Part shown: positions 15,301-22,269 of the stretch, one piece after another
Numbering within the stretch: the first letter of the stretch is position 1
How the letters are laid out: every line of letters starts with the position of its first letter
Assembly: GCA_964372095.1 (NCBI GenBank)
Contig: CAYJPV010000024.1
Location: 1 to 64,000, forward strand
Source of the DNA: CAYJPV01 sp964372095
GTDB lineage: Bacteria > Acidobacteriota > Vicinamibacteria > Vicinamibacterales > JAKQTR01
Length of the DNA stretch: 64,000 nucleotides
Direction of reading: 5' to 3'
Made by a program: the position numbers and the translations under genes
The notes under the pieces: generated by a model
What the model saw: only the letters and a program-made list of their open reading frames with translations
The model's database searches: none
What the model was told of the DNA's origin: nothing

Positions 15301-17384
15301 GCGTGGGCCTCGAAGAACACGCACGCGTCGGCAATCGGGAGCGCCAGCACGTCGCGGATCGACAGCCCCTGGTGCCGGATCGCGAGCGTGTCTTCCTTGA
15401 AGCGCTGTCCGCCGCACGTCTCGCACGGCACCGACACGGACCCCAGGAACTGCATGCCGAACTGCTGCACGCCGGCGCCTTCACACGTGTCACAGCGCCC
15501 GCCGGCGACATTGAACGAGAATCGGCCCTTCCCGAAGCCGAGCCGCAGGGCCTCCGGTTCGGCGGCAAAGGCATCGCGAATGGCGTCGAACACGCCCGTG
15601 TAGGTGGCGGGATTGGATCGCGGCGTCCGCCCGATGGGCGCCTGGTCGATGCTGATGACCTTGCCGATGGGCGCACTCGCGACAACACGGCCGTCCGACG
15701 CGTTCGAGGACACCTGCGTTGCCGGGCCCACACCCCGGCGCGGGGGCGCGTACGTCCCGATCAGGCGGCGGGTTTCGGTCAGTAACGTCGACTTTCCCGC
15801 GCCGGAGACCCCCGACACCACGTTCAGCGCTCCCAGCAGGAAGGCCGCGTCCAGATCCACGAGATTGTGCGCCGTGAGGCCGGAGACCCGAAGCGTGCCG
15901 GTGCCAGGCCGGCGGGCCGCAGGGATGGCGATGCGCTCACTGCCGCACAGGAACGCTCTGGTGCGGCTCTGGTCGAGAGGCCGCGCACGGCCGGCGTCAG
16001 GAGCCGGGGCCACGAACTCCTCCAGCGGCCCGCTGAACAACACGCGGCCGCCAGCCGCACCGGCGCCGGGGCCGACATCCACGATCCAGTCGGCGCACCG
16101 TATCGTGTCTTCGTCGTGTTCCACGACGATGACCGTATTGCCGCGGTCCCTGATGGTGCGAAGCACGGCGAGCAGCCGTGACGTGTCGTGCGCGTGCAGG
16201 CCGACCGACGGTTCGTCGAGCACGTAGAGCAACCCTCCGAGCCCGACGGTTGCGTGCCGTGCCAGTCGCAGACGCTGCGCTTCGCCGCCGGATAATGTGG
16301 TCGATTCGCGGTCCAGCGTCAGGTACCCGAGTCCCAATAACATCAGGACGTCGCAGCGTTCGAGGACGTACGTCCTGATCCGGTCCATCCGGCTGTCGGA
16401 GACGTCGGCGATGAAGGCCCGCAGTCCGCTGACGGTCATGCGCGAGGCGTCGGCGATCGTCTGTCCGCGGAACGTCACCAGCAGCGCTTCGGGTCTCAGA
16501 CGGCTCCCCCCGCACGCCCGGCAGGGCATCGTCCTGACGAAGCGCAGGATGTTGGCGTTGCGCTTCTGGCGGAGGATCTGGTCCATTACGGGCAGGATGC
16601 CCTTGTAGACGCCTTCTTCCCTCGGCTTGGCCGTGATGCCCTTCCACCGCATCCGGGATTCGAGCGGGTGTTTGCCGTACGGGATCCGGATACGATCCGA
16701 CCCGTTGAGCACGATATGACGCTGCTCGGGTGACAAGTCCTGCCAGGGGATGTCCACAGAGAACCCGTGGGCGCGGCACACCTGGTCGAGCACGTCGAGG
16801 GTGACCTGCGAGTAGATCACGTAGCCCGTCGGTGTCGTGATGCGGAGCGCTCCGTCTCGCACGGTTCGGCGGGCATCGGCGACCAGCAGGTCGGGATCCA
16901 GGCGATCCTCAACCCCGAGCCCCTTGCAGGAGGGGCACGCGCCATACGGCGAGTTGAACGAGAACAGCTGGCGTGCCGGCGTCAGGGGTGCCGGGCCTGG
17001 AGGCAGGTCGCCGAAACGGGCCCACAGCAGCCGCAGCAGGTCGTGGAGCTCCGTCATCGTGCCGACGGTCGAACGGGGATTGCGGACCACCGTCGACTGG
17101 TCGAGTGCCACCGCGGGCGACAACCCGGTGATGGACCCGACGGCCGGGCGGCTCACGCGGCCGAAGAACTGCCGCGCGTACGACGAAAACGTCTCGAGGT
17201 ACCGGCGCCGGCCCTCCGCGCAGATCGTATCGAACGCCAGCGACGACTTGCCGCTGCCCGACACGCCCGTCACGGCTGCGAGCGTCCCGCGGGGGATGTC
17301 GACGTCGGCGTGATGCAGGTTGTGCTCGCTCGCCCCCCGGACGGCGATCACCGTCCGCGTGGACGAGGCGGAATCCGCGGCCAC
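12315..17384 (-). CDS. Tandem-fused UvrA-like ABC ATPase (double-length, UvrA2-type)
   Basis: 1689 aa with four ABC nucleotide-binding domains, i.e. two UvrA units in one chain. Walker A motifs lie near residues 40 (GVSGSGKS), 528 (GVSGAGKS), 878 (GVSGSGKS) and 1378 (GVSGSGKS), each unit with LSGGEAQR/LSGGERQR signatures and LDEPTTGL boxes. The UvrA zinc module (CETCEGRG...CEDCGGRG type) is present in both units. In each unit the sequence goes from the first NBD almost straight to LFSFNSPYGACP / AAMFSPNSEAGACP, so the UvrB-binding domain is missing, as in class II UvrA (UvrA2). Chlamydia also has fused UvrA. Likely role: DNA damage recognition or drug tolerance, not proven to work with UvrB. 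It is 3 bp after the histidine phosphatase gene. Confidence 0.92.
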   Translation of the reverse strand: MAADSASSTRTVIAVRGASEHNLHHADVDIPRGTLAAVTGVSGSGKSSLAFDTICAEGRRRYLETFSSYARQFFGRVSRPAVGSITGLSPAVALDQSTVVRNPRSTVGTMTELHDLLRLLWARFGDLPPGPAPLTPARQLFSFNSPYGACPSCKGLGVEDRLDPDLLVADARRTVRDGALRITTPTGYVIYSQVTLDVLDQVCRAHGFSVDIPWQDLSPEQRHIVLNGSDRIRIPYGKHPLESRMRWKGITAKPREEGVYKGILPVMDQILRQKRNANILRFVRTMPCRACGGSRLRPEALLVTFRGQTIADASRMTVSGLRAFIADVSDSRMDRIRTYVLERCDVLMLLGLGYLTLDRESTTLSGGEAQRLRLARHATVGLGGLLYVLDEPSVGLHAHDTSRLLAVLRTIRDRGNTVIVVEHDEDTIRCADWIVDVGPGAGAAGGRVLFSGPLEEFVAPAPDAGRARPLDQSRTRAFLCGSERIAIPAARRPGTGTLRVSGLTAHNLVDLDAAFLLGALNVVSGVSGAGKSTLLTETRRLIGTYAPPRRGVGPATQVSSNASDGRVVASAPIGKVISIDQAPIGRTPRSNPATYTGVFDAIRDAFAAEPEALRLGFGKGRFSFNVAGGRCDTCEGAGVQQFGMQFLGSVSVPCETCGGQRFKEDTLAIRHQGLSIRDVLALPIADACVFFEAHAGIARVLRALNDLGLGYLPLGHPATMLSGGEAQRVKLAAELARPAAAHTLYVLDEPTTGLHRADVARLLAALDALVARGHTVITIEHHLDILAAADRIIDLGPGSGLDGGRVVVSGTPEEVAAHPASLTAGPLRAHLTGCPVALVAAPGPPAAPAAITFTGVSTHNLRHVDVSIPRNQLTVVTGVSGSGKSSLAFDTVFAEGQQRYLECLSAYARRFVRQGGDAVFEDAHGLTATVAISQQAPSRNPRSTVATLTDIHDAYRVLYSRAGTRTCPACAIPLCEHACPSCGFAGAPLLTAAMFSPNSEAGACPACHGLGYTMDCDPDALITNGRLPLAGGAMNGHKAGRFYGDPRGQHMATLGAAASNLGLDVSLPWQALSAEARHLALRGGGDRTFEVAWSYERGNRRGVHRFTAPWPGLLALVRQEFERKHDDRRGEALAPLMVPVACNACGGARLMPEARAVVFAGEPIHTLLGRTVDESLAFFGAVGFGAVPARTLAITADLRVDLVRRLTRLQDAGLGYLTLDRQATTLSGGEAQRIRLAAQLQAGLTGITYVLDEPTAGLHTRDTARLIGLLRELRDVGNTVIVVEHDLDVVAAADHVIELGPGAGSDGGLVVAEGTPSSLTTQPASRTGRHLAAQRSAGVRPQRTLSPGIDVRGARVHNLDGLNVDVPAAGLVAVTGVSGSGKSSLIFDVIAPSVARHLGAGGEHAAPVHAATVTLRAPFTAIVNVGATATGVAPWSSPATQTGIFDAIRDLFASTEAARTLGLKKAHFSTTSPGGRCETCEGRGHVRIGMDFLPDVWVSCEDCGGRGYGPEVLACTVDGRSIADVLAMRPSGAREFVDGLDIPARARQVITRGVEAMERVGLGYITLGQSTNTLSGGERQRLVLAVALAGRVAAPALYLLDEPTTGLHTDDVLHLIGVLDGLVADGHTVIVVEHHLDVIAAADWVIDLGPEGGAGGGRLVAEGPPSAIALCDTSWTGRALRERPGPTPR

Positions 17385-17387
17385 CTC

Positions 17388-17900
17388 TCAGTACCGCAGC
17401 CGCAGCATGAGAGGACGGCTGCCGGCCCCCGGCACGAGCACGAACAGGTTGTCGTATTCGTCCCTGGCGATGGCGATCGTGTTGGGGTGGCCGAACGCGG
17501 CGAGCAACTCGGGAACCGTGTCGCTGTGGCCGACAATCAGCACCCGGGCCGCGGGGCCGAGGGCCGTCACCTGCTTCCGCAATTCGTCCTGCCGGTCAGC
17601 CGGGACCGGCGTCACCGGCAGGCCGAGGTGCTCAGCCAGGGGGCGGCCGGTGTCGGCCGTGCGTGTGTACTGGGTCGAGAAGACCGCCGTGATGCCACTG
17701 TCGCGCAGGACGGCAGCCAGGCGTCGGGCGCGCGACACGCCTTCGGGCGCGAGCACCGAGTCCTTGGTGTCGTCAAGCCGCTCGGCGTGCCGGACGATGT
17801 AGATGGCCTCCTGAGCGGAGGCCGGGGCCGCCGCAACACACGCGAGACAGGCGGCAACGGCGACGAGTGCGAGGGTACGAGCGCGCGTGAACGTTCGCAT
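17388..17900 (-). CDS. Exported histidine phosphatase (SixA/phosphoglycerate mutase superfamily)
   Basis: 170 aa. A signal peptide ends near APASAQ (about 30). The phosphatase motif YIVRHAE carries the catalytic His (RHA in place of RHG, common in this group), followed by AVFSTQYTRTADTGRPLAE and a second catalytic His in IVGHSDTVPEL. GGGAG, about 6 bp before the ATG, supports the start. Its stop lies 3 bp before the fused uvrA start, so the two are probably co-transcribed, although a periplasmic phosphatase and a DNA-repair ATPase make an unexpected pair. Confidence 0.88.
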   Translation of the reverse strand: MRTFTRARTLALVAVAACLACVAAAPASAQEAIYIVRHAERLDDTKDSVLAPEGVSRARRLAAVLRDSGITAVFSTQYTRTADTGRPLAEHLGLPVTPVPADRQDELRKQVTALGPAARVLIVGHSDTVPELLAAFGHPNTIAIARDEYDNLFVLVPGAGSRPLMLRLRY

Positions 17901-17933
17901 GACGGCTCCCAGGAGAGACCCGGCCGGGTCAGT

Positions 17934-17979
17934 GCCATGATACCTGTCATGGCGTGTTCCCGTGGCGAGGCGCTAGAAT
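17934..17979 (+). promoter_or_regulatory. Candidate CRP/FNR-type operator and -10 box of the nrfHA operon
   Basis: A perfect inverted repeat GCCATGA-TACCTG-TCATGGC (17934-17953) has its centre 30.5 bp before the -10 hexamer TAGAAT (17974-17979), the geometry of class II CRP/FNR promoters. Predicted transcription start is about 17985, giving a leader of about 47 nt to nrfH at 18032, which has a gggggag ribosome site. The inner TGA-N6-TCA matches CRP-type half-sites. The regulator is not identified. Confidence 0.6.
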
Positions 17980-18031
17980 GGCCGAATGGCGCCGGAACCG
18001 GACAAGGCGCGCGGGGGGAGAGACCGAGACC

Positions 18032-18478
18032 ATGTTCAGAAGGGCGTTCGCGATTGTCGTCGGAGTGGCGCTCGGGCTGGCGGGCGGCATCGGCGGCTAT
18101 ACCTTCATCTACGCCCGGGGCGCGTCCTATCTGACCAACGACCCGGCAGCGTGTGCGAACTGCCACGTGATGAACGAGCAGTACGACGGCTGGACCAAGT
18201 CGAGCCATCACGCTGTCGCGGTGTGCAATGACTGTCACACGCCCCACGGCCTGGGTCCGAAGTACCTGACCAAGGGCCTCAACGGGTTCTGGCATTCCTA
18301 CGCGTTTACGCGCGGCGGGTATCCCGACCCGATTCAGATTACCGACCGTAACCACCGTGTCACCGAAGGCGCCTGCCGCAAGTGCCACGACGACATGGTC
18401 GACGCCATTCAGGGTGTCGAAGCGGACGAAACGCTCAGTTGCGTGCGGTGCCACCGCAACGTCGGGCACCTGCACTAG
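18032..18478 (+). CDS. nrfH: Cytochrome c nitrite reductase small subunit NrfH
   Basis: 148 aa of the NapC/NirT type: one N-terminal membrane helix (about 7-27) and four c-type heme motifs, CANCH (41-45), CNDCH (65-69), CRKCH (115-119) and CVRCH (137-141). It passes electrons from the menaquinol pool to NrfA. The start at 18032 is set by gggggag at 18014-18020 and by the helix position; the longer upstream frame is not supported. It is followed after 84 bp by nrfA. Confidence 0.95.
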   Translation: MFRRAFAIVVGVALGLAGGIGGYTFIYARGASYLTNDPAACANCHVMNEQYDGWTKSSHHAVAVCNDCHTPHGLGPKYLTKGLNGFWHSYAFTRGGYPDPIQITDRNHRVTEGACRKCHDDMVDAIQGVEADETLSCVRCHRNVGHLH

Positions 18479-18562
18479 GACGGCTTCAGGACCTGCGCGT
18501 GCGGCCCTGTGAGTGGCCGCGACCACGGGCTCGAAACCGCTTGTCGTGAACACGGAGAGCAC

Positions 18563-19984
18563 ATGACCGGGGAACCAACACCCAAGCCCAAGGATCGAGT
18601 CAGTTTTCGCGTCGTGCTGTTGACGGCCGCCGCCACGACGGTGGTGGTGGGCGGGCTGACGGCGCTCCTGATGAACGTGATGGAACACAAGCAGGAAGCA
18701 CGCGATCCGTTCTTCCGCGTGGTCACCCTGACCGACGACACGGAGGATCCGGCGACCTGGGGCAAGAACTTCCCGCTGCAGTACGACGGATACCTGAAGA
18801 CGACGGATCAGGTGCGTACGAAGTACGGCGGCAGTGAAGCCTTGCCGCGCACGCCGACCGATGCCGATCCCCGCTCCATCGTCGCCCAGTCGCGCCTGGA
18901 AGAGGATCCGCGCCTGAAGACCATCTGGGCGGGGTACGCGTTCGCGACGGACTTTCGCGAAGAACGCGGCCATGCGTTCATGCTCGACGATCAGACGTTC
19001 ACGGAGCGGCAGCGGGTGACGAAGCAGCCGGGCACGTGCATGCAGTGCCACGCCTCGGTGTACGTGCCGTACAAGAAACTGGGCGGCGGCGACATCATCA
19101 AGGGGTTCGAGCTGATGAACCAGATGTCCTACGCCGATGCCCGGAAGCTCGTGAAACACCCCATCGCGTGCATCGACTGCCACGACTCGGAAACCATGCA
19201 GCTCCGCGTGACGCGTCCTGGTTTCATCGAGGGGATCCGCGCGCTGAAGGCGTCCCAGGGGGTGCCGAACTACGACGTCAATACGATGGCCTCCCGCCAG
19301 GAGATGCGCAGCTACGTGTGCGGGCAGTGCCACGTCGAGTACTACTTCAAGGGGCCGGAAAAGCGTCTGGTCTACCCGTGGTCAAAGGGGCTGTCGGTCG
19401 AGAAGATCCTGGAGTACTACGACGAAGTCGGGCACAAGGACTGGACGCATGCGGAGACGGGTGCGGAGGTCCTGAAGGCGCAGCATCCGGAGTTCGAAAC
19501 GTGGAGCCAGGGCGTGCACGCGCGATCGGGCGTGGCCTGCACCGACTGTCACATGCCGTACGTCCGCGAAGGCGCACTGAAGATCAGCGACCACCACGTG
19601 CGCAGCCCGCTGCTCAACATCGCACGGGCCTGCCAGACCTGCCACAAGTGGTCCGAGCAGGAGATGAAGGCCAGGGCCGAGGCCAACCAGGATCGCACCT
19701 ATGAGATGCGCAATGTGGCCATGGACGCGCTGGTGGCGCTGATTGGGGACATCAAGGCCGCGAAAGCCGCCGGGGCGTCCGACGGGCAGCTGGCCGTGGC
19801 CCGCAAGCACCAGCGAACGGCGCAGTTCATGGTTGACTTCGTCGAGGCGGAGAACTCGATGGGATTCCACGCGCCCGGAGAAGCCGTGCGGATCCTGGGG
19901 CAGTCCATCGATCAGGCGCGCCTGGGACAACTCAGCCTGCGCATCCCCATGACGCCGGCTGGCCCGCGGGTGGGAGCACAGTAG
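18563..19984 (+). CDS. nrfA: Ammonia-forming pentaheme cytochrome c nitrite reductase NrfA
   Basis: 473 aa. After an N-terminal hydrophobic anchor (14-38) come five heme motifs: CMQCH (159-163), CIDCH (203-207), CGQCH (253-257), CTDCH (326-330) and CQTCH (357-361). The first, the active-site heme, is CxxCH and not the CxxCK of E. coli NrfA. The conserved Gln-His-Pro-Glu (307-310) and calcium-site region (YYFKGPEK) are kept. It reduces nitrite to ammonium on the outer side of the membrane with NrfH. ATG 18563 follows ggag at 18554-18557. An uncleaved N-terminal helix would keep NrfA membrane-bound. Confidence 0.95.
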   Translation: MTGEPTPKPKDRVSFRVVLLTAAATTVVVGGLTALLMNVMEHKQEARDPFFRVVTLTDDTEDPATWGKNFPLQYDGYLKTTDQVRTKYGGSEALPRTPTDADPRSIVAQSRLEEDPRLKTIWAGYAFATDFREERGHAFMLDDQTFTERQRVTKQPGTCMQCHASVYVPYKKLGGGDIIKGFELMNQMSYADARKLVKHPIACIDCHDSETMQLRVTRPGFIEGIRALKASQGVPNYDVNTMASRQEMRSYVCGQCHVEYYFKGPEKRLVYPWSKGLSVEKILEYYDEVGHKDWTHAETGAEVLKAQHPEFETWSQGVHARSGVACTDCHMPYVREGALKISDHHVRSPLLNIARACQTCHKWSEQEMKARAEANQDRTYEMRNVAMDALVALIGDIKAAKAAGASDGQLAVARKHQRTAQFMVDFVEAENSMGFHAPGEAVRILGQSIDQARLGQLSLRIPMTPAGPRVGAQ

Positions 19985-19994
19985 CGTCCGTAAC

Positions 19995-20061
19995 GCGGGG
20001 TCAGACCTTGAATTGACAGGCTTTCGGATGGTGAGGGCCTGTCAATTCAAGGTCTGACCCC
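19995..20061. repeat. REPIN-like inverted repeat, 26-bp perfect arms
   Basis: Arms at 19995-20020 and 20036-20061 are perfect reverse complements over 26 bp around a 15-nt centre. The core word is GGGGTCAGACCTTGAATTGA. It lies between nrfA (stop 19984) and the symporter gene (start 20093) and could act as a transcript terminator or processing hairpin. A second, shortened copy lies at 21521-21566. Confidence 0.9.
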
Positions 20062-20092
20062 GTTTCGCGCCGGCGTCAGGTAAGATGCCGGC

Positions 20093-21538
20093 ATGTCCAC
20101 GGTTGCTCTCGGCTGGATCGCCGTCATCGTCTACTTCCTCGTTACCGGCTACTTCGCCGTTCACAACGCCCGGCGGACGAAGTCCGTTGCGACCTATGCC
20201 GTCGGCAACCGCGACATCCCGGCGGTGGTTGTCGGACTGTCGCTGGCGGCCCAGTTGACCAGCGTGGCCACGTTCGTCGTCAACCCCGGCCTGGTCTACG
20301 CATACGGCTATGCTGCCCTGCTGGGGTACGGGCTCTGCGCCGGCATGGGGATCACGATCGGACTGGCGTTCTTCTCCCGGCGATTCCGGACCCATGGCGC
20401 GCGGGTGCAGGCGCTCACGGTGCCGCAGTGGATCGGGACCCGGTACGACTCGAAGCCCCTGCGCGCGGGTTTCGCCGTGCTCTCGCTCGGTCTCGTCACC
20501 TTCGCCACGCTGATCGTCGTGGCGCTGTCGGTCGTGCTCGGACGATTGCTCGCGGTCCCTCCGCACTGGGTGGCCGTCGGCCTCGTCACCATCGTCGTCC
20601 TTGGCGTGATGATGGGTGGCGCGACGGGGCATGCGTGGACGAATGCCGTGCAGGCCTCAATCATGGTCGTCGTGGCGATCCTCCTGATCGGGGAGGGGGT
20701 GCCGCTGCTCCAAGGGGGCGGCATTACCGCGCGCCTGGCCGCGATGGACCCGAACCTGGTGGGCGCGACGAATCCCGCCTCGCCGTTCTTCCGCACGTTG
20801 TTCGAAGTCGTGATCTGCAATTTCGTCATCGGTCTGGCCATCGTGTGCCAGCCGCACATCATCGCCAAGGCGCTCTACCTGCGGGAGGACCGCGACGTCC
20901 GCACGTACCTCACCACCGCCATTGTCGTGGGTCTGCTGTTCACCGGCGTGCTGGTGGCGGGTATCTGGGCGCGGTTCGCCCTGCAACAACCCGTGCCGAT
21001 CGACCGCGTGATCTCGACCTGGATTGGCGTCAGTTTCCCCGCAGCGGTGCAGGTGTTGATCACCGTCGGACTGCTCTGCGCGGGGTTGTCAACGCTCGAA
21101 GGGATTCTGCTGGCCCTGTCCGCCACGTTTTCGGCGGACTTCTACCCGCTGATCGCCGGCAAGGGCGGTGACAAGACGGCGCTGCGTGTGGGGCGTGCGG
21201 GGCTGGCGGTCGTGGCCGTCGTCACGGTGGCACTGGCCACGTGGCAGCTATCCCATCCGACTGGCGGGACCGTTGCCATCTTCGCCCAGTACGGCGTGTA
21301 CCTGCTGTTTTCGGCCGCGTTCCTGCCGCTCGCGTGCGGCATGTTCCTGCCGCGGGTGTCCCGCGGTGTCGTGACGGGCGCGGTGGTGGCGGTGGTCGTC
21401 ACCTATTTTGCCGTCAGTGTGTTCAAGGTGACCATGCTGCACAACAACCCGGCGTTCCTGGCAACGGCCGGGATCCTGGCCGGGTGGGTCGTGGTCGGTG
21501 CGGGTTCGCTGCTGGGAAAGCTCGGGGTCAGACCTTGA
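20093..21538 (+). CDS. Sodium:solute symporter (SSS family)
   Basis: 481 aa with about 13 transmembrane helices in the SSS pattern, including the early motif RRTKSVATYAVGNRDIPAVV and a FGLxxSLATxxTNPG-like stretch (QLTSVATFVVNPGLVYAYG). It probably imports an organic solute with sodium; the substrate is not predictable. It is flanked by two copies of the GGGGTCAGACC inverted repeat, and the last residues (GVRP) and the stop codon are encoded by the downstream copy, so the original C-terminus may have been altered. Confidence 0.9.
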   Translation: MSTVALGWIAVIVYFLVTGYFAVHNARRTKSVATYAVGNRDIPAVVVGLSLAAQLTSVATFVVNPGLVYAYGYAALLGYGLCAGMGITIGLAFFSRRFRTHGARVQALTVPQWIGTRYDSKPLRAGFAVLSLGLVTFATLIVVALSVVLGRLLAVPPHWVAVGLVTIVVLGVMMGGATGHAWTNAVQASIMVVVAILLIGEGVPLLQGGGITARLAAMDPNLVGATNPASPFFRTLFEVVICNFVIGLAIVCQPHIIAKALYLREDRDVRTYLTTAIVVGLLFTGVLVAGIWARFALQQPVPIDRVISTWIGVSFPAAVQVLITVGLLCAGLSTLEGILLALSATFSADFYPLIAGKGGDKTALRVGRAGLAVVAVVTVALATWQLSHPTGGTVAIFAQYGVYLLFSAAFLPLACGMFLPRVSRGVVTGAVVAVVVTYFAVSVFKVTMLHNNPAFLATAGILAGWVVVGAGSLLGKLGVRP

Positions 21539-21566
21539 ATTGACAGTCGCAAGGTCTGACCCCGAG
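21521..21566. repeat. REP-like hairpin, second copy, overlapping the symporter stop
   Basis: CTCGGGGTCAGACCTT (21521-21536) and its perfect reverse complement (21551-21566) flank a 14-nt loop, gaattgacagtcgc, whose first 10 nt match the inner part of the 19995 element. It overlaps the end of the symporter gene and lies between it and the convergent merR-type gene. Confidence 0.88.
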
Positions 21567-21576
21567 GCCGCGGCGG

Positions 21577-22116
21577 CTACGACCGGGCGCCTTTCCGGCT
21601 CCACTCGCGGATCTTCGCGATCTCGTCGGCGCCGATGTGGAGGAACTCCAGGAATTCCTGGTGTTCCTGCGGAGCGCTCTTCTCGAATTCGGCGTGCCAC
21701 CGGTCCATGTCCGCGTCTTTCAGGCCCGCGGCCCGCATGATGGAGACCCACTTGTCTTTGGTGATCATCTGATTCCTCCTGAAACTGCGTGATCGTTGCA
21801 GCAGGCGCAGGATGGCCCGCTGGTGGTCGCGAAGCGCCTCGATCTCCGCGTCGATGGCGATCAGTCTGCGCTCCAGAATGGCCGCTGCGCCCCCTCCCGG
21901 CTGGTCGAGGAGCGCCCCAATGTCGGCCACGCTGAGACCGACCTTCCGAAGCAGGCCGATCTGGCGAATCCGCTGTTCGTCCTGTTCGCCGTAGGCGCGG
22001 TAGTTGCCTGACGTCCGAGGCGGACGGCGCAACAAACCGCGCGATTCGTAGTACAGCAGCGTGGAACGGCTCAACCCGCATTTCCGGGCGAGCGCAGACA
22101 CCGTCATCATCACCAC
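21577..22116 (-). CDS. MerR-family transcriptional regulator
   Basis: 179 aa. The N-terminal winged helix (TVSALARKCGLSRSTLLYYE, then RRPPRTSGNYRAYGEQDEQRI) is a MerR DNA-binding domain. A dimerising coiled coil follows (about 85-115), then a C-terminal effector region with MITKDKWVSIMRAAG and a His-containing HAEFEKSAPQEHQEF segment. No metal-binding cysteine pair is seen, so a small-molecule effector is more likely. The start may be 22116 or the third Met at 22107. No clear target gene is adjacent other than the divergent Asp-box protein. Confidence 0.88.
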   Translation of the reverse strand: MVMMTVSALARKCGLSRSTLLYYESRGLLRRPPRTSGNYRAYGEQDEQRIRQIGLLRKVGLSVADIGALLDQPGGGAAAILERRLIAIDAEIEALRDHQRAILRLLQRSRSFRRNQMITKDKWVSIMRAAGLKDADMDRWHAEFEKSAPQEHQEFLEFLHIGADEIAKIREWSRKGARS

Positions 22117-22130
22117 ACCCCCATCATCAA

Positions 22131-22149
22131 CCTGTCTATCTTAGACGGG
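22131..22149. promoter_or_regulatory. Candidate MerR operator
   Basis: CCTGTCT-atctt-AGACGGG is a 19-bp near-perfect inverted repeat (6 of 7 positions pair) starting 15 bp upstream of the merR-type start. MerR proteins usually bind dyads of about this length inside a promoter spacer. No matching -35/-10 pair is obvious. Confidence 0.35.
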
Positions 22150-22153
22150 TCAA

Positions 22154-22224
22154 GGGGCATGGGACATGGGGCATGGGGGACTCGGGGCATCTGGCCAATC
22201 CCCAACCCCCAACCCCCAATCCCT
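22154..22224. repeat. Degenerate catgggg / ccccaac tandem arrays
   Basis: ggggcatgggacatggggcatggggg is followed after about 20 bp by a run of ccccaac units. It is another short-period, strand-complementary intergenic array, ahead of the Asp-box protein gene. It gives a spurious in-frame extension upstream of the true ATG. Confidence 0.7.
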
Positions 22225-22269
22225 AGTAGAATCCCCCCGCACACGTACGTTCCCCCTCAGGAGGACAGC

